Of a DNA stretch of 33,835 nucleotides, positions 1 through 7,404 are shown piece by piece. A program made the translations under genes and the position numbers. Each line of letters opens with the position of its first letter. Within the stretch, counting starts at the first letter, position 1. The stretch is taken from contig JAHEYE010000026.1 of assembly GCA_023251695.1 (NCBI GenBank), positions 1-33,835 of the forward strand. The letters are read 5' to 3'. This DNA comes from Sphingobacteriaceae bacterium (GTDB lineage: Bacteria > Bacteroidota > Bacteroidia > B-17B0 > Aurantibacillaceae). Below the pieces are notes generated by a model. The model did no database searches. It was not told the DNA's origin and saw only the letters and a program-made list of their open reading frames with translations.

Positions 1-2
1 CT

Positions 3-761
3 TGGGTTTGGTTTACTATGAAATTACGTAAGAACTCTTTAGAAGCAGATAAATTAGATATCGACGTAAACAGCAGCTACCATTGGAAAAATGTAAAATT
101 GGGCGCGTGGTTCATGGTAATTTTTGCAGTTACTTCTTCTACCTCAGCATGGGATTGGTTATTAAGTATTGATATTCATTGGTTCTCTACTTTATATGGC
201 TGGTATATTTTCTCAGGTATGTGGATTAGCGCATTGGTTACAATTACAATGCTTGTTGTATGGTTAAAAAAAATAGGGTATTTAGAATATGTAACTGAAA
301 GTACAATTCATGATATGGGTAAATGGATGTTTGCTATTTCCTTTTTGTGGACATATTTATATTTCTCTCAGTTCATGCTAATCTGGTACGCTGATATTCC
401 TGAAGAGGTTATTTATTTCCAAACCCGTTGGGAAAGTTATAAAACTCTAATGTGGGCAGTATTTTTTATAAACTTCGCTTTCCCAATGGTGATGTTAATG
501 AGCCGCGATAGTAAACGTAATTTCTTCTTCCTGATTTTTGTAGGAACAATTATTTTGGTCGGGCACTTTTTAGATATCATAATGATTGTAATGCCGGGTA
601 CCGTTGGTCACCACTGGACAGGTGTTAGCTGGATGGAATTCGGAACATTTTCTTTCTTTGTAGGATTATTTATTTATGTGGTATTAAATGCTCTTACAAA
701 AGCATCTCTCCGTGTAAAGAACCATCCGTTCTTACAAGAGAGTTTACACCATTCGATTTAA
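3..761 (+). CDS. actF: Alternative complex III quinone-binding membrane subunit ActF, C-terminal part (5' truncated by window edge)
   Basis: Polytopic inner-membrane protein matching the C-terminal half of ActF, a quinol:cytochrome c oxidoreductase subunit of alternative complex III, which oxidises menaquinol and passes electrons towards the oxidase. The frame is open to the window edge: the codons before the first ATG (position 18) read W-V-W-F-T, a membrane helix running into M-K-L-R-K-N-S, so that ATG is internal and the true start lies outside. About six hydrophobic segments are visible, with the family-like stretches SAWDWLLSID, TYLYFSQFMLIWYA and DIIMIVMPG. coxB follows after 50 bases and then coxA, the usual Bacteroidota order at the end of an act operon. 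Family assignment rests on sequence character plus context; the actA-E genes are not in the window. Confidence 0.8.
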   Translation, partial: WVWFTMKLRKNSLEADKLDIDVNSSYHWKNVKLGAWFMVIFAVTSSTSAWDWLLSIDIHWFSTLYGWYIFSGMWISALVTITMLVVWLKKIGYLEYVTESTIHDMGKWMFAISFLWTYLYFSQFMLIWYADIPEEVIYFQTRWESYKTLMWAVFFINFAFPMVMLMSRDSKRNFFFLIFVGTIILVGHFLDIIMIVMPGTVGHHWTGVSWMEFGTFSFFVGLFIYVVLNALTKASLRVKNHPFLQESLHHSI

Positions 762-811
762 ATAAATTAAAAAGAGAAATTAAATTATAAAAGAATTTAA
801 AATTATATAAG

Positions 812-1846
812 ATGAAACTTTTAGTTCTGTTAGCCATCGTACTTCTGATAATTGCAGGCCACCAATTATTACGAATTATTGAATTGTCAAGAGGTTTGAA
901 AAAAACCAAGGAATGGCAATTAACAAATTCCGATAATAACCTCATGGGAAGAGGTATGTTGATTTTCATGATATTGTTTTTTGTATTCTTTTTCTGGCAA
1001 ATATTGCGTTGGAGAGAAAGAGCCCTGCCTTCTTCGGCCTCTGAACACGGTTTTAAAATAGATTGGTTATGGGATGTTAATATGAATTACATAGTAATCC
1101 CGGTTTTTTTAATCACTAATTTCGTCCTGTTTTGGTTTGCTTACAAGTACCGCGGTAATACCAATAACAAAGCAACTTTCTTCGCGCATAGTAATAAATT
1201 AGAAATGCTGTGGACCGTTATTCCTGCTGTAGCCCTTGCTTTCATTATCATCTTCGGTTTAAAATACTGGAACGAAATTATGGCTGATGCAAGCGACCCA
1301 AACAGGATAACAGTTGAACTTTATGCAAAGCAATTCGATTGGACTGCACGTTATGCAGGTAAAGACGGAAAATTAGGGACAACCGATTACCGTCAGATAT
1401 CGGGAAGCAATTCAGTAGGTATGGATACTTCGGATGTTTTGGGTCATGACGACATCCTCGTTAAAAACGAATTCCACATTCCGGTAGGAAGGGAAATTGA
1501 ATTATTAATGCGTTCGCGTGATGTAATTCACTCGGCTTATTTACCACATTTCCGTGCACAAATGAACTGTGTTCCCGGATTAGTTACGGCTTTTAAGTTC
1601 AAGCCGGTTAAAACCACTGAAGAAATGCGTAAAGATCCTTACGTAATTCAGATGATGGCGGGCATTAACAAGCAACGTGAAAAAGAAGGAAAAGAACCGG
1701 TTATTTTCGATTACCTTTTATTATGTAATAAAATTTGCGGCGCCTCTCACTTCAACATGCAAATGAATGTTGTTGTTGAAAGCGAAAAAGATTATAATGT
1801 ATGGCTGGCTAAGCAAAAGCCTGTTAAAGCAATGGCTTCAAAATAA
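812..1846 (+). CDS. coxB: Cytochrome c oxidase subunit II (CuA subunit)
   Basis: Subunit II of the heme-copper oxidase; it takes electrons from cytochrome c or complex III at the binuclear CuA centre and passes them to subunit I. It has 344 residues with four hydrophobic segments (about 1-24, 48-67, 93-115 and 131-157), i.e. extra N-terminal helices before the usual two-helix hairpin, then a periplasmic cupredoxin domain. The CuA ligands are present: H240 in DVIHSAYLPH, then C305, C309, H313 and M316 in CNKICGASHFNM. The residue at the position of the usual Glu between the two cysteines is Lys (K307). No C-terminal heme c motif (CxxCH) is present, so it is not a caa3-type fusion. It sits between actF and coxA and is probably co-transcribed with both. 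Confidence 0.93.
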   Translation: MKLLVLLAIVLLIIAGHQLLRIIELSRGLKKTKEWQLTNSDNNLMGRGMLIFMILFFVFFFWQILRWRERALPSSASEHGFKIDWLWDVNMNYIVIPVFLITNFVLFWFAYKYRGNTNNKATFFAHSNKLEMLWTVIPAVALAFIIIFGLKYWNEIMADASDPNRITVELYAKQFDWTARYAGKDGKLGTTDYRQISGSNSVGMDTSDVLGHDDILVKNEFHIPVGREIELLMRSRDVIHSAYLPHFRAQMNCVPGLVTAFKFKPVKTTEEMRKDPYVIQMMAGINKQREKEGKEPVIFDYLLLCNKICGASHFNMQMNVVVESEKDYNVWLAKQKPVKAMASK

Positions 1847-1875
1847 TTTAATATAAATATTTTAAACAGATAAAC

Positions 1876-3702
1876 ATGGGAACTAAACACACAGCTACAG
1901 AATTGGAACACGGGCACGCGACGCATCACGATCACGCGCACGACCATGATGAGCACCACGAAACATTTGTGAGCAAATACGTTTTCAGTATGGATCACAA
2001 AATGATTTCGCGCCAGTTCTTAATTACTGCGGTAATTATGGCTTGCGTGGCTATGACAATGTCAGTTATCTTCCGTATGCAATTAGCCTGGCCGGGCGAA
2101 AAATTTGCTTTTGTTAATGCCTTATTAGGCGACAAATGGGCAAAAGACGGAATCCTTGATCCTAATATGTATTTAGCACTCGTTACTATTCACGGAACAA
2201 TCATGGTGTTCATGGTATTAACAGGTGGATTAAGCGGAACTTTTGCTAACCTCCTTATTCCTTATCAGGTGGGTGCGCGCGATATGGCTTCCGGATTCCT
2301 TAATATGTTATCATACTGGTTCTTTTTTGTATCTAGCGCATTAATGTTAGGTTCTTGTTTTATTGAAGACGGACCTGCATCAGGCGGCTGGACAGTTTAT
2401 CCTCCTCTTTCTGCCTTACCTGAAGCAATACCGGGTTCTAAATTAGGTATGACTTTATGGTTAGTTTCAATGGCGGTGTTCATCATATCCTCTTTATTAG
2501 GTGGTTTGAATTACATCATCACAGTAATTAACTTGCGCACAAAAGGAATGAAAATGACGCGCATGCCATTAACAGTATGGGCGTTCTTAATCACAGCTAT
2601 CTTAGGCGTATTATCTTTCCCTGTATTATTCTCTTGTGCTTTATTATTGATCTTCGACAGAAGTATGGGAACAAGTTTTTACTTATCTGATATCTATATT
2701 GGGGGCCGTCCTTTAGATAACGTTGGTGGTAGTCCTATTTTATTCGAACACTTATTCTGGTTCTTGGGGCACCCTGAGGTATACATCGTTTTATTACCTG
2801 CATTAGGTATTACATCAGAAGTAATTTCAACTATGTCACGCAAACCTATCTTCGGTTACCGTGCCATGATAGGTTCGATGTTAGCAATTGGTTTCTTATC
2901 GTTCATTGTATGGGGTCACCATATGTACATGACGGGTATGAATCCGTTCTTAGGCTCAGTATTCGTATTCACCACATTATTAATTGCAATTCCATCTGCC
3001 GTAAAAGCATTTAACTATATCACTACATTATGGAAGGGAAATGTGCAGTTCACGCCGGCGATGATGTTCTCAATCGGATTAGTTTCTTCATTTATTTCCG
3101 GTGGTGTTACAGGTATTATTCTTGCTGACTCTGCATTAGACATTAACGTGCATGACACCTACTTTGTGGTAGCTCACTTCCACATTGTAATGGGATTATC
3201 TGCCATCTTCGGAATGTTTGCCGGTGTTTACCACTGGTTCCCGAAAATGTTCTTACGCATGATGAATAAGAAATTAGGCTTCTTACACTTCTGGATTACA
3301 TTTATTTCAGCTTACGGAGTATTCTTCCCGCAACACTTTTTAGGTTTAGCAGGGGTGCCACGCCGTTATTACACAAACAGTAATTTCCCGATGTTCGATA
3401 ATTTAGTAGACATCAACGAAATTTGTACGGCTTTCGCAATTATCGGAGCGTTCGGACAAGTGGTATTCTTATTCAACTTCTTCTACAGCATGTTCCGTGG
3501 TGAGAAAGCACCTCAGAATCCGTGGAATTCAAATACATTAGAGTGGACTACGCCTGTCGCTCACATTCACGGTAACTGGCCGGGCAAATTACCGGTAGTA
3601 CACCGTTGGGCTTACGATTACAGCAAGCCCGGGCAAGAACATGATTTCGTTCCGCAAACAGTTCCTCTCGCCGAGGGAGAACACGACGGGGGCGAACATT
3701 AA
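1876..3702 (+). CDS. coxA: Cytochrome c oxidase subunit I (A1-type heme-copper oxidase)
   Basis: Catalytic subunit reducing O2 to water and pumping protons at the inner membrane. It has 608 residues and about 12 helices. Metal ligands are in place: H106 (low-spin heme, TIHGTIMVF), H299 with Y303 in HPEVY (CuB and the cross-linked Tyr; E301 marks A1-type pumps), H348 and H349 (CuB), and H434 and H436 in the AHFH motif (heme a3 and heme a). A D-channel entry Asp is present in VGARDMA. The first 31 residues hold ten histidines with several Asp/Glu, and the C-terminus is also His/Glu/Gly-rich. It lies 29 bases after coxB and is followed directly by a strong terminator, so subunit III is not encoded in this transcript. 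Confidence 0.95.
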   Translation: MGTKHTATELEHGHATHHDHAHDHDEHHETFVSKYVFSMDHKMISRQFLITAVIMACVAMTMSVIFRMQLAWPGEKFAFVNALLGDKWAKDGILDPNMYLALVTIHGTIMVFMVLTGGLSGTFANLLIPYQVGARDMASGFLNMLSYWFFFVSSALMLGSCFIEDGPASGGWTVYPPLSALPEAIPGSKLGMTLWLVSMAVFIISSLLGGLNYIITVINLRTKGMKMTRMPLTVWAFLITAILGVLSFPVLFSCALLLIFDRSMGTSFYLSDIYIGGRPLDNVGGSPILFEHLFWFLGHPEVYIVLLPALGITSEVISTMSRKPIFGYRAMIGSMLAIGFLSFIVWGHHMYMTGMNPFLGSVFVFTTLLIAIPSAVKAFNYITTLWKGNVQFTPAMMFSIGLVSSFISGGVTGIILADSALDINVHDTYFVVAHFHIVMGLSAIFGMFAGVYHWFPKMFLRMMNKKLGFLHFWITFISAYGVFFPQHFLGLAGVPRRYYTNSNFPMFDNLVDINEICTAFAIIGAFGQVVFLFNFFYSMFRGEKAPQNPWNSNTLEWTTPVAHIHGNWPGKLPVVHRWAYDYSKPGQEHDFVPQTVPLAEGEHDGGEH

Positions 3703-3719
3703 CAGATTCGATTTTAGAG

Positions 3720-3755
3720 ATGCCCTTCCGCCTCAGGCGGAAGGGCATTTTGTTT
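3720..3755 (+). terminator. Rho-independent terminator after coxA
   Basis: ATGCCCTTCCGCC at 3720-3732 pairs perfectly with 3736-3748 around a TCA loop, followed by TTTTGTTTT. It closes the act-cox operon. Confidence 0.9.
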
Positions 3756-3758
3756 TAT

Positions 3759-3766
3759 TATCTTTG
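3759..3766 (+). promoter_or_regulatory. Bacteroidota -7 promoter element (TATCTTTG)
   Basis: TATCTTTG fits the Bacteroidota -7 consensus TAnnTTTG and lies 19 bases before the ATG of the SRPBCC gene, just beyond the coxA terminator. No convincing -33 TTTG is present at 17-21 bases upstream, because that region is the terminator stem. Confidence 0.4.
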
Positions 3767-3784
3767 TATATCTAAAAAACACTA

Positions 3785-4303
3785 ATGATTGCATTATATA
3801 TAGTAGGGGGGATAATAGTCTTTATTCTGGTTTTAGCGGCAGTAATGCCAGGGAAATATAGCATTCAAAAAGAAATTGTAATTAATAAACCTGTTGAAAA
3901 TACTTTCGAAAAAATAGCTGATTTTAATAATTACCGTGCCTGGAATCCTTGGCAAAAAAGTGAACCAACTGCTAAATATAAAATTACAGGGAATCCTTCT
4001 TCTATCGGACATAAATACGATTGGGAAGGAAAAAAAATTGGAAGTGGTAGTTTAACGGTTAAGTCTTTAAGTCAGAATAAAACTATTGAATTGGATTTGG
4101 AATTTATTAAGCCCTGGAAAACAACAGCTGCTGATAACTGGAAATTTGAAGATTTAAAAAACGGTTCCACAAAAGTTACTTGGCAAAACAGTGGTGACTT
4201 ACCTTATCCGGTTGCGCGTTTAATGGGACCCGTAATTTCAAAAAATTTAAATGCACAGTTTGTTCAAGGTCTAAACAGCTTAAAAGAAATGTGCGAAAAT
4301 TAA
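3785..4303 (+). CDS. SRPBCC (START/polyketide cyclase-like) family protein with N-terminal membrane anchor
   Basis: 172 residues. An N-terminal hydrophobic helix (about 2-22) is followed by an SRPBCC-like domain: the opening K-E-I-V-I-N-K-P-V-E-N-T-F-E-K-I-A-D-F-N-N-Y, then RAWNPW, is the typical first strand and helix, and GSTKVTW with a C-terminal helix completes the fold. Members bind hydrophobic ligands in a deep cavity; no ligand can be inferred here. It starts a run with the aldehyde dehydrogenase (9 bases later) and thiL, so it is probably their operon leader. The anchor suggests the domain sits at the inner membrane. Function unknown. Confidence 0.75.
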   Translation: MIALYIVGGIIVFILVLAAVMPGKYSIQKEIVINKPVENTFEKIADFNNYRAWNPWQKSEPTAKYKITGNPSSIGHKYDWEGKKIGSGSLTVKSLSQNKTIELDLEFIKPWKTTAADNWKFEDLKNGSTKVTWQNSGDLPYPVARLMGPVISKNLNAQFVQGLNSLKEMCEN

Positions 4304-4312
4304 TAGAGGAGA

Positions 4313-5758
4313 ATGGATAAAATTAAAAATTACATAAACGGAGAATTAGTTGAGCCAATAAGCAAAGCTTACATCGATAACTATGATCCTTCGCGAGGTA
4401 AAGTTTATTCTTTAATTCCTGATAGTGATGAAAGGGATGTTGAATTAGCAGTGACCGCTGCAAAAGCCGCGTTTAAAATGTGGAGTAATACACCGAAAGA
4501 ACAGCGCGCAAGAATTTTACAACGCATTGGTTATTTAATTGAAGATAATTTAGATAAACTCGCTTTAATTGAAAGTGTTGATAATGGGAAGCCTTTGCAT
4601 CTCGCAAAATTAGTTGACATCCCCCGCGCTGCTGCTAATTTTAATTTTTATGCTACCGGTATTTTGCACTATGCTGCGAATACCCATAGTATGGAAGATA
4701 CTGCCATTAATTATACTTTACGTCAGCCTGTTGGTGTGGCGGGTTGTATTTCGCCATGGAATTTACCATTGTATTTATTTACATGGAAAATTGCACCTGC
4801 ATTAGCTTCAGGGTGTACGGTTGTTGCAAAACCATCGGAAGTTACACCAATGACAGCGTATTTACTTTCTGAAATTTGCATGACTGCAGGTTTACCGAAA
4901 GGTGTTTTAAATATTGTACACGGACTCGGACCGAAGGTAGGAAATGCTATTGTATCCAATAAAGATGTGCCGTTAATTTCATTTACAGGCGGAACAAAAA
5001 CAGGAGCGCACATTGCAAGTATTGCAGCACCGATGTTTAAAAAATTATCGCTTGAATTAGGCGGAAAAAATCCGAATATTATTTTTGCGGATTGCGACTA
5101 TGAAAAAATGTTGGCGACAACCATGCATTCTTCATTCTCAAATCAAGGGCAAATTTGTTTATGCGGCTCACGTATTTTGGTGGAGAGAAGTATTTACGAA
5201 AAATTTAAAACTGATTTTGTTGCGCGTACTAAACAATTAACTGTTGGTCCGCCATTAAATGCAGATACAAAAGTTGGCGCGGTGGTTTCAAAATCACACA
5301 TGGAAAAAATATTAAGTTATGTTGAACTCGCGCAACAAGAAGGTGGTAAAGTATTATGTGGCGGCAAACGTAAAATTATTGATGGAGATTTTAAAGAAGG
5401 GTATTATTTAGAACCAACCATTATAGAAGGACTTCCTTACAATTGCAGAACCAATCAGGAAGAAATTTTTGGTCCGGTTGTAACTATTATGCCGTTTGAT
5501 AAAGAAGAAGAAGTGTTGATGATGGCGAATTCTACCATGTATGGTTTAGCATCTACAGTTTGGACACAAGATATTACAAAAGCACACCGCGTTGCCAATG
5601 AAATTCACGCAGGAATTGTTTGGATTAATTGTTGGTTGCTTCGTGATTTACGAACTCCTTTTGGCGGTGTAAAATCATCCGGCGTAGGAAGAGAAGGCGG
5701 TTTCGAAGCCTTCGATTTCTTTACTGAACCTAAGAACGTTTGTATAAAACTAAAATAG
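4313..5758 (+). CDS. NAD-dependent aldehyde dehydrogenase, ALDH8 / 2-aminomuconate (2-hydroxymuconate) semialdehyde dehydrogenase-like
   Basis: 481 residues, full length. The Rossmann motif FTGGTKTG, the general base E248 in ELGGKNP and the nucleophile C282 in NQGQICLC are all present. The pattern around these sites (SLELGGKNP, NQGQICLCGSR), the DIPR arginine (R105), the C-terminal NCWLLRDL and the final FDFFTE strongly recall the ALDH8A1/2-aminomuconic semialdehyde dehydrogenase group of the kynurenine and meta-cleavage pathways, which oxidises a ring-cleavage semialdehyde with NAD+. The substrate is an inference from resemblance; no other pathway gene is in this window. It lies 9 bases after the SRPBCC gene and 7 bases before thiL. 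A GGAG sequence before the ATG is only one base away from it, probably too close to act as a ribosome-binding site. Confidence 0.85.
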   Translation: MDKIKNYINGELVEPISKAYIDNYDPSRGKVYSLIPDSDERDVELAVTAAKAAFKMWSNTPKEQRARILQRIGYLIEDNLDKLALIESVDNGKPLHLAKLVDIPRAAANFNFYATGILHYAANTHSMEDTAINYTLRQPVGVAGCISPWNLPLYLFTWKIAPALASGCTVVAKPSEVTPMTAYLLSEICMTAGLPKGVLNIVHGLGPKVGNAIVSNKDVPLISFTGGTKTGAHIASIAAPMFKKLSLELGGKNPNIIFADCDYEKMLATTMHSSFSNQGQICLCGSRILVERSIYEKFKTDFVARTKQLTVGPPLNADTKVGAVVSKSHMEKILSYVELAQQEGGKVLCGGKRKIIDGDFKEGYYLEPTIIEGLPYNCRTNQEEIFGPVVTIMPFDKEEEVLMMANSTMYGLASTVWTQDITKAHRVANEIHAGIVWINCWLLRDLRTPFGGVKSSGVGREGGFEAFDFFTEPKNVCIKLK

Positions 5759-5765
5759 GTAATCC

Positions 5766-6815
5766 ATGTTCGACAATACCGAAAGAGTAGAATTATCACA
5801 ATTAGGTGAGTTCGGTTTAATAAAACACCTTACACAGCACATCGAGATAAAAAATGCATCAACTTTAAAAGGAGTAGGGGATGATGCCGCGGTAATTAAT
5901 TATACCGAGGGAGAGAAAGTGACTTTAGTTTCTACAGATATGTTGGTGGAGGGGGTTCACTTCGATTTGGCATATGTTCCATTAAAACATTTAGGTTATA
6001 AATCAGTAGCAGTTAATCTGAGTGATATCTACGCGATGAATGGTACGCCAAAACAAATTACGGTAAGCATTGCATTATCAAATCGCTTTGGCTTGGAATC
6101 TATTGAAGAATTATATGCCGGTATGTTAATGGCCTGCGAAAAATATGGTGTTGATTTAATTGGCGGCGATACCACTTCGTCTTTAAGCGGATTGGTAATA
6201 AGTATTACTGCCATTGGCGAAGCTGATAAAAATAAAGTTATTTACAGAAACGGCGCAAAGGAAACGGATCTATTGTGCGTGAGTGGTGATCTGGGTGGAG
6301 CTTACATGGGCTTGCAAATTCTCGAGAGGGAAAAAGCTGTTTTTAAGGAAAATCCAAAAATTCAACCCGACCTTGAGGGGAAAGATTATATTTTGGAACG
6401 CCAATTAAAACCGGAAGCAAGAAAAGATATCATTAAATTATTTGATGCTTTGGAAATGCAACCAACTTCAATGATCGACATCAGCGATGGTCTGGCTTCT
6501 GAAATTATGCATCTCTGTGATCAATCCGGTGTAGGTTGCGAATTGTACGAAGAAAAAATTCCTATCGATCCGCAAACATACGATACAGCAAGACAATTTA
6601 ATCTTGACCCAACCATGTGTGCTTTAAGCGGCGGAGAAGATTATGAATTACTGTTTACAATTTCAACAAGGGATTACGATAAAGTAAAAAACCAATTAGA
6701 TTTTACTGTTATAGGACATATCACCAATAAAACCGCAGGAGCCAACCTTGTTACCAAATCTGGAGGCTCTCATCCTTTAAAAGCCCAGGGATGGGATGCT
6801 TTGCGAAAAAAATAG
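5766..6815 (+). CDS. thiL: Thiamine-monophosphate kinase
   Basis: Phosphorylates thiamine monophosphate to the cofactor thiamine diphosphate using ATP in the cytoplasm. 349 residues, normal length. Visible ThiL motifs are GVGDDAAV near residues 36-43 (Mg-binding aspartates), STDMLVEGVHF, VNLSDIYAMNG (Asp in the AIR-synthase-like fold), GGDTTSS, and a second-half DISDGLASE followed by SGGEDYELLF. It is the third gene of the SRPBCC-ALDH-thiL run with a 7-base gap, so co-transcription is likely. No thi biosynthesis genes or TPP riboswitch were seen nearby. It ends convergently to the IPExxxVDY gene across a long inverted repeat. Confidence 0.95.
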   Translation: MFDNTERVELSQLGEFGLIKHLTQHIEIKNASTLKGVGDDAAVINYTEGEKVTLVSTDMLVEGVHFDLAYVPLKHLGYKSVAVNLSDIYAMNGTPKQITVSIALSNRFGLESIEELYAGMLMACEKYGVDLIGGDTTSSLSGLVISITAIGEADKNKVIYRNGAKETDLLCVSGDLGGAYMGLQILEREKAVFKENPKIQPDLEGKDYILERQLKPEARKDIIKLFDALEMQPTSMIDISDGLASEIMHLCDQSGVGCELYEEKIPIDPQTYDTARQFNLDPTMCALSGGEDYELLFTISTRDYDKVKNQLDFTVIGHITNKTAGANLVTKSGGSHPLKAQGWDALRKK

Positions 6816-6894
6816 CCACGAAAACTCTAAAACACAAAATCCCACAAAAACAAAAACAATTTAGAGGGATTTAGTGCCTTTGTGCTTTAGTGGC
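6815..6894. repeat. Imperfect 29-nt inverted repeat between convergent genes (probable two-way terminator or intergenic repeat)
   Basis: The left arm 6815-6843 (starting GCCACGAAAA) and the right arm 6866-6894 (ending CTTTAGTGGC) match at 22 of 29 positions when one is reverse-complemented, by hand count, with a 22-base A-rich loop. The left arm begins on the last base of the thiL stop codon. The arms carry a CACAAAGGCACTAAA-type low-complexity pattern. Confidence 0.6.
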
Positions 6895-6912
6895 AAATTC
6901 AAAGGCTAGTTT

Positions 6913-7404
6913 CTAAAAGATCAAATTATTCTTATTGCTTAATTTATCGGGGATAATTTCCTGTAACGAAATTATTTCAGGAATTTTTTTGAGGGCGTCC
7001 GTAATTTTGTAAGTAAAATTATAATGTTCATCGCCCTTAATTAAAAGCAAATAATCTGTTTTCGTTAATTCAGGAATTAAACGACTGCTTTCATCAATGT
7101 TCTCATTAAAAGCGGAAAACAAATCGTCATCGTTTACTTTAGTAGTTTCTTTAGGCACGTTATTGCTTTTATTAGGAATGAGATTATACTCTAAATTAAA
7201 TTCTTCATCTAAATAATTAAAAAAAGAAAATTTAAAATCTTTTCCCATGCGGTAACTCAGATCAATGTAATCGCTCAATTGCAGATCGATCCCAAGCGCA
7301 TCATTGATATTTGAGGCCAATACATATTGATTATCGGAACAAGCTATACCGAAGAGCAGGAAATTAAATTCTTCTGGGTCGTTATGCAGGGTGTGTTTTA
7401 CCAT
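6913..7404 (-). CDS. IPExxxVDY family protein (uncharacterised, Bacteroidota)
   Basis: 163 residues, no signal peptide or membrane segment. The segment IPELTKTDYLLLIKG near residues 114-128 fits the motif that names the family (I-P-E-x3-V-D-Y, here Thr instead of Val), and the N-terminal ASNINDALGIDLQLSD and FFNYLDEEFNLEYNLIPNK sections also fit. Function is unknown. Its ATG overlaps the stop of the upstream membrane protein by one base (TAATG), so it is translationally coupled and the last gene of the kbl-epimerase-GT2-GT-C run. Confidence 0.65.
   Translation of the reverse strand: MVKHTLHNDPEEFNFLLFGIACSDNQYVLASNINDALGIDLQLSDYIDLSYRMGKDFKFSFFNYLDEEFNLEYNLIPNKSNNVPKETTKVNDDDLFSAFNENIDESSRLIPELTKTDYLLLIKGDEHYNFTYKITDALKKIPEIISLQEIIPDKLSNKNNLIF

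Noticed and set aside
4305..4311. AGAGGAG before the aldehyde dehydrogenase as a Shine-Dalgarno site
   Set aside because: Its GGAG core is one base from the ATG, too close for normal pairing.
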